Counted from the first letter of the stretch, positions 1 through 7,719 are shown. The stretch is DNA of 18,221 bases from Bacteroidales bacterium UBA7574 (GCA_002479035.1 DLLA01000180.1:192-18412); one strand, 5' to 3'. A program made the numbers and translations. Notes: generated by a model from the letters alone, not told the origin.

Positions 1-242
1 TAGGCTGCATACGTAAGCAGCCCGTGGTCTTTGACGTATGAAATACTGCCCGTGGAGGGCAGTGGAGGGAGCAGTGGCTCTCTCGTCGGAGGCAAAGGTG
101 CCTCCGAGAAATGGCTTTGGGGACGTGAAGCGTATGGCAGCAATACAAGAAAAGAGGTTGCCCGTACTTGGTGGACAACCTCTTTCTTCTAAAAGTGGAA
201 ATATACTAAGTATCTCCCTCTTTCGTGGGTTAAATGCATCTC
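1..242. other. Gene-poor left edge with three perfect hairpins
   Basis: No gene can be assigned with confidence. The stretch holds perfect stem-loops at 3-22 (GGCTGC/GCAGCC), 45-63 (ACTGCCC/GGGCAGT) and 86-107 (TCGGAGGC/GCCTCCGA), followed by the terminator-like hairpin at 151-185. The word GCCCGTGG occurs at 20-27 and 49-56. Several frames are open: forward frame 4-192 has no ATG and ends in a TAA at 190, a forward ATG frame runs 38-253, and one reverse frame is open from about 250 to the window edge. A forward frame ending at the TGA at 39-41 (last residues PVVFDV) could be the tail of a gene that begins outside the window. None of these shows a family motif I recognise. Confidence 0.4.
151..185 (-). 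terminator. Hairpin terminator of the BIG2 lipoprotein gene
   Basis: A perfect 10-bp stem, AAAGAGGTTG (151-160) with CAACCTCTTT (176-185), lies about 60 bases after the lipoprotein stop codon. Read leftward, the stem is followed by a T-rich tail (TTTTCTTGT), as expected of an intrinsic terminator. The opposite side is also T-rich (CTTTCTTCT), so it may act in both directions. Confidence 0.6.
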
Positions 243-1430
243 TTATAGTTTAACTACTTTCAAATATGGGAAAATCGATGTATTTGCAGGGAACTCAATG
301 ACCTCGGCAACGTCTTCTGAAACCATAGGACGTACTAAACGTGGCATTTTTCCAATAGTTTCAGCCTTATATTCATACTCATACGTGAAAGCCTCTGTAG
401 AGAAACCTTGGTCATACTTGTATCCGGCAGCGATAAATGTATATTTCTCTCCATCTACAGGATTTTTTAATCCAAGAGTAACTTTTCCTTCTTTTATAAT
501 CATTTTAACACCACCATAATAACTATAGTTTTGTTCATAGTAGGCTTCCATAGCAGCTAAGTAAGTCATTGGGTCTCCACCATAATTCTTTGTCAGAGTT
601 GCCGTTGGCAGTCCATTAAATAAGTATGTATCATCTGCGGACGGAGTTGCAGTGATGTATGCTATGGTATCTATTACTCCTTCTTTTTTTGTATTTGGCA
701 CCAATCTAACAGAATCACAATTTAAAGATATCGTCATTGACGATTTCTCAATGGGTATAGTCTTCATATCCAAACGAGTTACAGAGGGACCTGCCATCCC
801 ATACTTTGTATCAATACCAAAGCCAAACATAACATACTCATGTTCTGGCTCCATACCAGTAAATATATATGAGTGTGTTCCTTGAAAATCTTTCAGCAAT
901 TGTTCCCATGTAGCACCTTGGGATGCATATTGTTCCAACACGCTCTTCAGATAATCCATAGCAAGGTCTTTCAGTTCTGCATCGGTTTTACTATCTGCAG
1001 TTTCCTTATCAATGATAGTACAATAGTAGTAGCCCTCTTCATAAGAAGGAGTAATTGATACTGTACATTTCTTCTGCTCAATGCCTAACAACTCCAAACC
1101 TAACGAGACAGGAGTATTGACAGCAACCACCTTCGTAGCAGCTTGTATGTTGCCAGATTCTGCGAAGATTTTCACCTCACCGGCAGCCTTTGCTGTAACA
1201 ACACCATTAGCATCTACAGAAGCGGTGTTCATATCTTCGCTCCGCCACGTAACCTTAGCATTGGTAGGTTCAACGACAGCCTTCAGTTGTACGGTGGAGT
1301 CAACGTACATAACCACGGATGTAGGGTCTGTAGAAATGGTCGTTGCCACGATGTCCTCTTTGGTGCAAGAGGAGACACATGCAGCCAATGCCATGAGGGC
1401 AACTGCTGCGAAACTCATTGATTTTTTCAT
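243..1430 (-). CDS. BIG2-domain lipoprotein, probably cell-surface
   Basis: 395 residues. Residues 1-22 form a lipoprotein signal peptide: MKK, a hydrophobic core, then VSSC with the lipidated Cys at about 22, followed by acidic and polar residues. Residues about 33-104 form one bacterial Ig-like group 2 (BIG2) domain, with the typical pattern of a PTSVVMYVDSTVQLKA start, a central VTWRSED, then ASVDANGVVTAKAAG. The rest (about 108-395) is rich in Tyr, Thr and beta-type sequence and matches no family I can name; its segments resemble the fibronectin-like modules of other Bacteroidales surface lipoproteins. Expected site: outer membrane, perhaps surface-exposed; role unknown, possibly adhesion or glycan binding. 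It lies 83 bases after secDF on the same strand, with a hairpin between. No TAnnTTTG promoter is visible just upstream, so it may depend on read-through from secDF or on a promoter I cannot see. Confidence 0.85.
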   Translation of the reverse strand: MKKSMSFAAVALMALAACVSSCTKEDIVATTISTDPTSVVMYVDSTVQLKAVVEPTNAKVTWRSEDMNTASVDANGVVTAKAAGEVKIFAESGNIQAATKVVAVNTPVSLGLELLGIEQKKCTVSITPSYEEGYYYCTIIDKETADSKTDAELKDLAMDYLKSVLEQYASQGATWEQLLKDFQGTHSYIFTGMEPEHEYVMFGFGIDTKYGMAGPSVTRLDMKTIPIEKSSMTISLNCDSVRLVPNTKKEGVIDTIAYITATPSADDTYLFNGLPTATLTKNYGGDPMTYLAAMEAYYEQNYSYYGGVKMIIKEGKVTLGLKNPVDGEKYTFIAAGYKYDQGFSTEAFTYEYEYKAETIGKMPRLVRPMVSEDVAEVIEFPANTSIFPYLKVVKL

Positions 1431-1470
1431 TGAAATAAAATTTGTTGTTGTTTGGTATTAGTTATAGATT

Positions 1471-1506
1471 ATGGTGCGGGTGGCACATAATTACCACCCA
1501 CACCAT
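1471..1506 (-). terminator. Hairpin after secDF
   Basis: A 13-bp stem, 1471-1483 with 1494-1506, begins 8 bases after the secDF stop. On the leftward RNA the one odd pair is a U-G wobble, while on the rightward RNA it would be a C-A mismatch, so the element is built for secDF transcripts. No clear U-tract follows. It could be a terminator or a 3'-end stabiliser with partial read-through into the lipoprotein gene. Confidence 0.55.
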
Positions 1507-1513
1507 AGATTTA

Positions 1514-4500
1514 TTACTTCTTCAGTTCTTTGCGTTCGCGACGGCGTTGTTGAGCCATTTGGATGTCGTAAGCCAACGGGGTGGCAATGCACAGGGTAGA
1601 ATAGGTACCTACGATGACACCCATAAGGAGTGCGAAGACGAAGCCACGGATAGTCTCTCCGCCAAAGCAGAAGATAGCCAGCAATACCACGAGGGTGGAC
1701 ATGGAGGTCGAGAACGTACGGCTCAACGTGTGGTTGAGGGCATCGTTCATATTCTGCAGTTTCTCGCGCTTCGGATAGAGGTGGTTGTACTCGCGTACAC
1801 GGTCGAAGACAACCACGGTGTCGTTGATAGAATAACCGATGACGGTCAGGATAGCCGCGATAAACGACTGGTCAATCTCCATGGAGAAAGGCATCACCTT
1901 CCACAGGATAGCATAGAGACCGAGGATGATGATGGTGTCGTGTGCCAGACCTGCCAATGCGCCCACTGAGAAGGCGAAGTTGCGGAAGCGCAACAGGATA
2001 TAGAGGAAGATACCGAGCAATGCAATGATGACGGCGATGAACGCGTCGCGGGTGATGTCGCTTGCCACAGCAGGACCTACTTTCTGCGACTGCATAATAC
2101 CAATCTCAGGATTGATGTCTGTGGACTTGAACTCGTCCAAGGTGATATTGTCAGCCAAGAACGGTTTGCAGCCCTCGTAGAGGAGTGCCTCGATTTGGTC
2201 GTCCACATCTTCGCTGTTGTCGTTGATGCGGTAGTTGGTGGAGATACGTACTTGGTTGGCGTCGCCAATGGTGATGACATTGAGCGAGAAGGTCTCGTCG
2301 TCGCTCATCTGTGCTTTTGCGTCCATAAACACTTTGTCGAGGCTGTTGTTCACCTCTTGAGTGCTGACCGGTTGCGCGAAACGGACGATATAGTTGCGAC
2401 CACCGGTGAAGTCGATACCGAGGTTGAGTTTACCCATGATGTGCGGGTTCACACCGAGGATACCTATGATAATCAGCACGCCGGAAATGATGTAGGTGAC
2501 CTTGCGCGCACCGATGAAGTTGGCATGGGTGTTCTGCAAGAAGTTCTGCATAATCTTGGTGGTGAAAGTCAACGGTTTGGCGTCATCTTTCTTGGCATAG
2601 ACCTCGAGCAACAGACGTGTGATGAAGACTGCGGTGAGGAAGGAGGAGATGATACCAATCATATAGGTAACGGCGAAGCCCTTGATAGGACCGGTACCGA
2701 AGATGGCAAGGATAGCACCCGTCAGGAACGAGGTTACGTTGGAGTCGATGATGGCAGAGATAGCCCCTTGGAAACCGTCTTGGATGGCCTTACGGAGGTT
2801 CTTGCCTGCCCGCAACTCCTCACGGATACGCTCGTAGATAAGCACGTTGGCATCCACTGCCATACCCATGGTAAGCACGATACCGGCGATACCCGGCAAG
2901 GTCAGTACTGCCGAGAAGGATGCGAGAATACCTACCAGCAGGAAGACATTGCACAGCAGTGCGAAGTCGGCAATCAGACCCGGGATAAGACCGTAGTAGA
3001 ATATCATGTAGAGCAGAATGAGAATGAAGCCGAGTACGAAACTCCACAAACCATTCTGGATAGCCTCACGGCCCAGCGAAGGACCTACCACGTCCTCTTG
3101 TATAATACGCGCGGGCGCGGGCATCTTACCAGACTGCAGTGTGTTAGCCAAGTCCTTAGCCTCTTCTACTGTGAAGTTACCCGTAATCTGCGAGTTGCCG
3201 CCGGCAATCTCGTTCTGTACGGTCGGGAAACTATATACATAGCCGTCCAACACGATAGCGATGGACTTGCCGATATTGTCACGAGTGATACGTTGCCAGT
3301 CGCGTGCGCCCTCTGCATTCATAGACATGGACACGTTGGCGTAAGCCGATGTCTGACCGAAGTCTGCACGTGCGTCAGTGATGACATCACCTTCCAATGA
3401 CGGGCGACCGTTGGTCTGCGCTTTGAGAGCAATGAGTTGGTAGAATGTCTCTGCCTCGTCAATAGCCTTTACCGTCCAACGCAGGCGCAGTTCGCGGGGG
3501 AGAATGGACTTCGCTGTTGCCGAGTTGAGCATAGCCATCACCTTGGCGGTGTCGGTGTAGTGCACCGTACCTACCACCGGACCGCGGTATGCCTGACCGG
3601 CTTGGTTGACAGACGGGTTGAGCACTGCGAAGAGCGGGTTCTGCTTCTTGTACTGCTCAAGGGCAGCCTCTTGGTCCGCCTCTGCGGCAGCAGCACTGTC
3701 TTCGACAGCGATGTCCTCCACCAAGAGGTCCACCTCATCGGTCGTGTCGTTAACAGGAACTATGACCTCTTCTTCCACCTCCTCAACAACCGTTGCATTT
3801 GCGGCTTCAGTAGAAGCATTAGCCTTAGCCACTTCCGCGTTGATTTGCATCAACTGGGGCATTATCTCGGCGAGGTCGTAGGTCTCCCAGAACTCGAGGT
3901 TGGCAGAGCCTTGGAGCAGTTTACGTACACGCTCGGGGTCCTTGATACCGGGGAGTTCGATAAGGATACGACCTGTCTGGCTCAACTTCTGGATATTGGG
4001 TTGTACCACACCGAAACGGTCAATACGGGTACGCAATACCTTGAATGAGTTGTTGATAGCACCGTCCACCTCTTCGCGGATGACATTCTCTACCTCGCTA
4101 TTGGTGGAGTTGAGCGTTACCTTGTCTTTCAACTCGAAAGTCGAGAATACCGATGCCAACTGCGCGTTGGGGTCTATCTCGTAGAACGACTCAAAGAACA
4201 GCGACAGAAAGTCAGAACCTGACTTAGCCTGCTTCTGCTGCGCCATAGTGATGGCTTTGTTGAACGTCTCCGAGGTGTTGTAGCCGCTGAGTGCACGCAA
4301 GATGTCGGGCACCGAGACCTCCATAGTTACGTTCATACCGCCCTTAAGGTCAAGACCCAGGTTAATCTCTTTCTCGCGGCACTCCTTCAATGTGTAGCCA
4401 AACCACACCTTCTGACTTGCGATGGAGTCCTTGTAGAAGAACTCTTTCGCGTCATCACCCTGACCGTATTCTACCGCTTTCTTGTCGTAATGCATCGTCA

Positions 4501-4579
4501 CGAATGAGAACGAAAGGTAGAACGCACTCACCAAGGCAAGGCAGACTGCCAGTGTGATAACCAATCCTTTGTTTTGCAT
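1514..4579 (-). CDS. secDF: Fused protein translocase subunit SecDF
   Basis: 1021 residues, the usual size of the fused SecD-SecF of Bacteroidota. It is an inner-membrane, proton-driven accessory of the SecYEG channel that pulls exported proteins across on the periplasmic side. Visible: TM1 at about 7-27; the SecD motif LGLDLKGG at 74-81; the large P1 periplasmic region; the SecD membrane bundle with GMAVDANVLIYERIREEL and GFAVTYMIGIISSF (around 625); then the SecF half with LGIDFTGGRNY at about 720-730 and YSINDTVVVFDRVREY at about 913-928. Both halves look complete. Odd: a low-complexity acidic/Ala-rich insert at about 245-310 inside P1. The start MQNKGLVIT is followed directly by TM1 and sits about 80 bases after a good promoter. 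The high load of exported proteins in this window fits the need for it. Identification is firm. Confidence 0.97.
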   Translation of the reverse strand: MQNKGLVITLAVCLALVSAFYLSFSFVTMHYDKKAVEYGQGDDAKEFFYKDSIASQKVWFGYTLKECREKEINLGLDLKGGMNVTMEVSVPDILRALSGYNTSETFNKAITMAQQKQAKSGSDFLSLFFESFYEIDPNAQLASVFSTFELKDKVTLNSTNSEVENVIREEVDGAINNSFKVLRTRIDRFGVVQPNIQKLSQTGRILIELPGIKDPERVRKLLQGSANLEFWETYDLAEIMPQLMQINAEVAKANASTEAANATVVEEVEEEVIVPVNDTTDEVDLLVEDIAVEDSAAAAEADQEAALEQYKKQNPLFAVLNPSVNQAGQAYRGPVVGTVHYTDTAKVMAMLNSATAKSILPRELRLRWTVKAIDEAETFYQLIALKAQTNGRPSLEGDVITDARADFGQTSAYANVSMSMNAEGARDWQRITRDNIGKSIAIVLDGYVYSFPTVQNEIAGGNSQITGNFTVEEAKDLANTLQSGKMPAPARIIQEDVVGPSLGREAIQNGLWSFVLGFILILLYMIFYYGLIPGLIADFALLCNVFLLVGILASFSAVLTLPGIAGIVLTMGMAVDANVLIYERIREELRAGKNLRKAIQDGFQGAISAIIDSNVTSFLTGAILAIFGTGPIKGFAVTYMIGIISSFLTAVFITRLLLEVYAKKDDAKPLTFTTKIMQNFLQNTHANFIGARKVTYIISGVLIIIGILGVNPHIMGKLNLGIDFTGGRNYIVRFAQPVSTQEVNNSLDKVFMDAKAQMSDDETFSLNVITIGDANQVRISTNYRINDNSEDVDDQIEALLYEGCKPFLADNITLDEFKSTDINPEIGIMQSQKVGPAVASDITRDAFIAVIIALLGIFLYILLRFRNFAFSVGALAGLAHDTIIILGLYAILWKVMPFSMEIDQSFIAAILTVIGYSINDTVVVFDRVREYNHLYPKREKLQNMNDALNHTLSRTFSTSMSTLVVLLAIFCFGGETIRGFVFALLMGVIVGTYSTLCIATPLAYDIQMAQQRRRERKELKK

Positions 4580-4656
4580 AATAAATTAGTTCGTTTATTT
4601 TGTTATTATTTCTTTTCTAACCGTTCAATCCGTGCATACCTGTACAGATTAGCGTG

Positions 4657-4688
4657 CAAAGTTACGATAATTACTGCAAATACACAAG
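4657..4688 (-). promoter_or_regulatory. secDF promoter, Bacteroidota type
   Basis: Read leftward: CTTG (4688-4685), 20 bases, TAACTTTG (4664-4657). The -7 box is perfect against TAnnTTTG; the -33 box matches 3 of 4 against TTTG. The predicted transcript starts near 4650, giving a leader of about 70 bases before the secDF ATG at 4579. It faces away from the tRNA promoter at 4725-4756. Confidence 0.7.
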
Positions 4689-4724
4689 AAAAAGTCCTTT
4701 TTTTCATAAAAACATCAGAATTTA

Positions 4725-4756
4725 TTTGCGTATGTCATTTTTTAGCAGTACCTTTG
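4725..4756 (+). promoter_or_regulatory. Promoter of the initiator tRNA gene
   Basis: TTTG (4725-4728), 20 bases, TACCTTTG (4749-4756): a perfect match to the Bacteroidota consensus at both boxes. Transcription should start near 4763, about 85 bases before the tRNA. A 21-codon ATG frame (4778-4843) in the leader ends 5 bases before the tRNA and is probably chance. This is the strongest promoter match in the window, fitting a stable-RNA gene. Confidence 0.8.
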
Positions 4757-4848
4757 CAGCGCATTTCGATAGAGGCAATGCCGTTAGAGGTAATGGTGAT
4801 AGCGAGAATGAAGACGAATGACGGGTGTTGCACAGCGAAATGATATAT

Positions 4849-4923
<75 letters not shown>

Positions 4924-5005
4924 ATACATGTGATAAACATGTTATGATATGTGGTTATGTTAAGGAAAAACAGACTATTTATTGGGTACATGAGTACCTG
5001 AAGAA

Positions 5006-5040
5006 AACTGCCCCGCATACGGCGGGGCAGTTGCTTTTTT
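5006..5040 (+). terminator. Strong intrinsic terminator of the tRNA gene
   Basis: A perfect 11-bp G/C-rich stem, AACTGCCCCGC (5006-5016) with GCGGGGCAGTT (5022-5032), loop ATACG, followed by GCTTTTTT. The U-tract is only on the rightward side, so it ends the tRNA transcript about 80 bases after the CCA end. The leftward TPR gene that ends at 5151 gets no T-tract from it. Confidence 0.9.
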
Positions 5041-5064
5041 GTAAGGCAGGACAGATGACAATGT

Positions 5065-5096
5065 AATTAAAAATGAAGAATTAAGAATGAAAAATT
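5065..5096. repeat. A/T-rich dispersed repeat, partial copy
   Basis: Built from the words ATTAAAAATGAAGAAT and TTAAGAATGAAAAATT. The same vocabulary occurs twice at 6731-6812. It lies between the tRNA terminator and the end of the TPR gene. I recall such strings in Bacteroidales intergenic DNA but could not check this. Confidence 0.5.
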
Positions 5097-5150
5097 GATA
5101 CTAAAGACTGCCAATATACAACAGGTAACAAAGATACAACCATTGCGGTT

Positions 5151-6530
5151 CTAAGGGACGGGATTGGTGAGGGCAAGGTGCTCGGAGAGACGTATTTGCT
5201 TGAGGAGTGTGGAGCAACGGGCTGACTGTTGGCGACAAGAAGTCTCCAACTGGAGGATGGCAGGTGCCAACTGTTGGCGTTCCACGGCATCGGATTCGCT
5301 GTATTGGCGACGTAATTCGTCCAAGCGTTCGGTATCCGTAAGCCATTGTGTGTGAGACTGTTGCCATTCCTGATGCATATCCCGTGCAGCGGGGCTATGG
5401 AAATCATCCAAAGAAGTATAGACGGTAGAATCGTTCAGTACGAAACGGAAGGCCTCTGGCATGGGGCGTTCCTCCATATTCTTCACGTCAGACTTCGATA
5501 TTTCCGGCTGACGTTCTGCGGGCAGAGCGTTGCGGAGTTGCGCATACGCCACCAACGAGTCGTGCGGGAGGTCGTGCCAATAGGCTTTGGGCTCCGCGGG
5601 TACAAACGAATAGACCCGCACACGTCCGGGAACAGAGAACCTGTCCGTTGCGAAATAGCCGATGTGGCGTGTTTCATCCAAAATCAGGAAATACTCATTT
5701 GCCTCGGAATTGTAGGGAAAACCCAAGTTTTCGGGGCGCGTATAGGTGTTGGTGGACGTGTTGTAGCGGCTGACATACAAGTCCAAACCACCGAGACCAT
5801 TGGTGTCATTGGAGGCGAAATAGAGCGTCACCCCATCGCTGAGGACATAGGGGGATTGCTGGCAGGGAGCCATATTCACGGGGGCAGGTAGCGTATCGGG
5901 GGCTGTCCATTGGTCAAGCAGTCGCTGGGCAGAGACTATCCGGCATGCCGAGTCGCATGGTGCCGCCCACAAACGGCGGTCTCCTCGTTGGTTGGTGTAG
6001 ATTATCCCCAAGGAATCCTGTGCCAATGTGCCCGCTTCGAGAGACAAGTGGCAAACAGACAACATACTATCAACCGACACATCCACAGAGTCGATGATTT
6101 GCAATTTCTCCACACGGCGCAGGTATCGCAACCGCTTCTCCGCGCAACGAATCTGCGCATTGATATACGAGATTCGCTCTTCGGGCAACTGTTGAGACAT
6201 CAAGTAGGTGCGATAAGCAGCCACCGCCTCCTCGCAACGCCAGAGTTGCATGTAGATTTCGCCCAAGCAGAAATACTTGAAAGAATAGTATTCACCCGAC
6301 TTGCTAAAGTAGTCGATAGCAGTCTGATAATCACCAAGTTCCTGTGCGCATCGGGCATACCTATACAGATACAACGCCGAGCGAGGGTTGCCCTGCAATA
6401 GTCGTTTATACGCCTGCTGTGCCGCCGTGTAGTCGCCCGCCTGAAAGAGTTTATCCGCCGAGGCAGCAGTCTGCGCCATGGTAGCGGCAACACACAGCAT
6501 CATACATATATATACGAAAAATCTACGCAT
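5151..6530 (-). CDS. Exported TPR and PD40-repeat protein
   Basis: 459 residues from the chosen start. The frame stays open to an ATG at 6632, but the ATG at 6530 directly starts a signal peptide (MRRFFVYICM, core to A17, cleavage near MAQ-T at 20) and lies just behind a promoter box. Residues about 22-115 hold tetratricopeptide repeats (ADKLFQAGDYTAAQQAYKRL; CAQELGDYQTAIDYFSKSG). Residues about 225-310 have PD40-like beta-propeller signatures (SPYVLSDGVTLYFASNDTNG, GGLDLYVSRYN, HIGYFATDR). Residues about 380-459 look like a coiled coil. TPR plus PD40 is the front half of OmpA-family envelope proteins of Bacteroidota, including type IX secretion component PorE, but the OmpA peptidoglycan-binding domain is missing here. 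Probable role: periplasmic or outer-membrane scaffold. The exact function is unknown. Confidence 0.85.
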   Translation of the reverse strand: MRRFFVYICMMLCVAATMAQTAASADKLFQAGDYTAAQQAYKRLLQGNPRSALYLYRYARCAQELGDYQTAIDYFSKSGEYYSFKYFCLGEIYMQLWRCEEAVAAYRTYLMSQQLPEERISYINAQIRCAEKRLRYLRRVEKLQIIDSVDVSVDSMLSVCHLSLEAGTLAQDSLGIIYTNQRGDRRLWAAPCDSACRIVSAQRLLDQWTAPDTLPAPVNMAPCQQSPYVLSDGVTLYFASNDTNGLGGLDLYVSRYNTSTNTYTRPENLGFPYNSEANEYFLILDETRHIGYFATDRFSVPGRVRVYSFVPAEPKAYWHDLPHDSLVAYAQLRNALPAERQPEISKSDVKNMEERPMPEAFRFVLNDSTVYTSLDDFHSPAARDMHQEWQQSHTQWLTDTERLDELRRQYSESDAVERQQLAPAILQLETSCRQQSARCSTLLKQIRLSEHLALTNPVP

Positions 6531-6539
6531 AATCCGTTG

Positions 6540-6571
6540 CAAAGTTACGGTTTTTTCCCTATTGCTACAAC
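6540..6571 (-). promoter_or_regulatory. Promoter of the TPR/PD40 gene
   Basis: Read leftward: GTTG (6571-6568), 20 bases, TAACTTTG (6547-6540). The -7 box is perfect; the -33 box matches 3 of 4. Only 9 bases separate the box from the ATG at 6530, so the transcript would start about 3-5 bases before the start codon, or at it. The box placement supports the 6530 start over the upstream ATG at 6632. Confidence 0.6.
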
Positions 6572-6662
6572 AACCATGCCATTTTTTACAGGCGCAGGAC
6601 ATGATGACATGTGGTCGCAAAGCATGGCACAAATTGTCTGTAAAGGTACGACATGCTCACTA

Positions 6663-6717
6663 ATATCCTTCGGTTATCCTTCGGTTATCGTTCGGTTATC
6701 CTTCGGTAATCCTTCGA
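6663..6717. repeat. Five 11-bp tandem units, consensus TTATCCTTCGG
   Basis: Units start at 6663, 6674, 6685, 6696 and 6707. Units 2 and 4 are identical (TTATCCTTCGG); unit 3 has one change (C to G) and units 1 and 5 have small end changes. The period equals about one helical turn. It resembles the 11-bp array at 18032-18075. Confidence 0.9.
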
Positions 6718-6730
6718 GGAAAACCGTATG

Positions 6731-6812
6731 GGGAATTAAAAATTAAAAATGAAGAATGAAGAATGGCATGCATTGGGAATTAAGAATTAAAAATTAAAAA
6801 TGAAGAATGGCA
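6731..6812. repeat. Two direct copies of an A/T-rich repeat
   Basis: Copy 1 (6731-6767) and copy 2 (6775-6812) both begin GGGAATTAA, continue with AAAATTAAAAATGAAGAATG and end GAAGAATGGCA. They are separated by 7 bases (TGCATTG). A shorter relative is at 5065-5096. The second copy supplies the ATG at 6807 of a spurious upstream extension of the next gene. Confidence 0.8.
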
Positions 6813-6855
6813 AGAAAAAGAGAGGGCATACAAAAGGGGCGAAGTGGGAACGGAT

Positions 6856-6887
6856 ATTGTATTTGTCGAAGTTTTTTTGTACCTTTG
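6856..6887 (+). promoter_or_regulatory. Promoter of the 5'-nucleotidase-domain gene
   Basis: ATTG (6856-6859), 20 bases, TACCTTTG (6880-6887). The -7 box is perfect; the -33 box matches 3 of 4. Predicted start near 6894, about 21 bases before the ATG at 6915. It probably drives the rightward run up to pepD. Confidence 0.7.
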
Positions 6888-6914
6888 TCGCGGAATTGTT
6901 TGAAATGGCAGCGT

Positions 6915-7718
6915 ATGGAACAAGAAAATAATAAGACGGCATGGCAAGGCAGCAATGCGTTGTTGCCCATCAGCATATTGACGATATGCGTGGCAGTGGG
7001 GCTGACAGCGGGGATATTGGTGGGAAAAGGGTGCCTGCACAAGCCGATGCACGTAGTGGAGAGTAAGAGTGAGATAGTGCTGATAGACAGTACATTAGAC
7101 GCGATTCAAGACAGTAGTTACATTGCTTATTTAGCCCCCATCAAGGCGCAGTTGGAGGAAGAACTGCGTGTGCCGATAGGCTATGCGCCGGAGGCACTGA
7201 CGGTAAGTCGCCCCGAGTGCACGATGCTGAACTGGGCATGCGATGCGCTGTTGGCAATGGCACGCCAGCGGTACGCGGGCAAGGTGGATATGGCGGTGAC
7301 GAATATCGGCGGCATGCGTTGCGAGTGGGCGGCAGGGGATATTACGTTCAAGGACGTATTCGAGTTGATGCCCTTTGACAACGAGTTGGTGGTGCTGACG
7401 CTGACCGGCGAAGAGGTGCTGAACCTCTGCCATATTTTCGCGAAACTGGGCGGAGAAGGCGTGTCGGGGCTGCGCATGAAAGCCCGCGACGGCAAGTTGG
7501 CAAGCGCAACTATCAACGGCAAGGAGATAGAGCCAAGTGCCTGCTACACAGTGGCTACCAGCGATTACCTGAGCCAAGGCAACGACCATATCGAGCCATT
7601 GGCACGGTACGTGGAGATATGGCGGTCGGAGGAGAAAATACGTGACCTATATATAGAATATATTGAGCAGGTGGGGACTGTGTCAGCCCGCATAGACGGT
7701 CGCATGGATGTCCGCTGA
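6915..7718 (+). CDS. Membrane-anchored 5'-nucleotidase C-terminal domain protein
   Basis: 267 residues. Start at 6915 (MEQENNKTAW): the longer frame from 6807 would cross the promoter and a repeat. Residues about 16-42 form one hydrophobic segment (LLPISILTICVAVGLTAG), an uncleaved anchor or signal. Residues about 65-260 match the C-terminal, substrate-binding domain of UshA-type 5'-nucleotidases: TNIGGMRCEWAAGDITFKDV, LMPFDNELVVLTLTGEEVLN and YTVATSDYLSQGND. The N-terminal metallophosphatase domain that carries the metal site of full-length enzymes (about 550 residues) is absent, and no gene for it is adjacent. In Bacteroidales the two domains can be separate genes, so a partner may lie elsewhere. 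Alone it should bind nucleotides, not cleave them. Its site is the periplasmic side of the inner membrane. Confidence 0.88.
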   Translation: MEQENNKTAWQGSNALLPISILTICVAVGLTAGILVGKGCLHKPMHVVESKSEIVLIDSTLDAIQDSSYIAYLAPIKAQLEEELRVPIGYAPEALTVSRPECTMLNWACDALLAMARQRYAGKVDMAVTNIGGMRCEWAAGDITFKDVFELMPFDNELVVLTLTGEEVLNLCHIFAKLGGEGVSGLRMKARDGKLASATINGKEIEPSACYTVATSDYLSQGNDHIEPLARYVEIWRSEEKIRDLYIEYIEQVGTVSARIDGRMDVR

Positions 7719-7719
7719 G

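Larger units (their letters stand above)
6531..6914. other. Repeat-rich divergent gap, no gene
   Basis: A 384-base stretch between two diverging genes. It holds the leftward promoter (6540-6571), a five-unit 11-bp tandem repeat (6663-6717), two copies of an A/T-rich repeat (6731-6812) and the rightward promoter (6856-6887). Frames that extend into it from either side (ATG at 6632 leftward, ATG at 6807 rightward) run through repeats and promoters and are not likely to be translated. Confidence 0.7.

Noticed and set aside
38..253. 71-codon forward ATG frame at the left edge
   Set aside because: Crosses the terminator hairpin and runs over the end of the lipoprotein gene; no motif or promoter.
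2195..3400. 401-codon forward open frame
   Set aside because: Antisense to secDF, which is unmistakable on the other strand.
4778..4843. 21-codon ATG frame in the tRNA leader
   Set aside because: Short, without a translation signal, and inside a stable-RNA transcript; most likely chance.
6641..6648. TACCTTTA (leftward) as a second promoter for the TPR gene and its upstream ATG at 6632
   Set aside because: The last base differs from TAnnTTTG and no TTTG-like box lies 20 bases upstream.
6663..6717. Possible CRISPR-like array
   Set aside because: Units are 11 bp and contiguous with no spacers; the same holds for 18032-18075. No cas gene is present.
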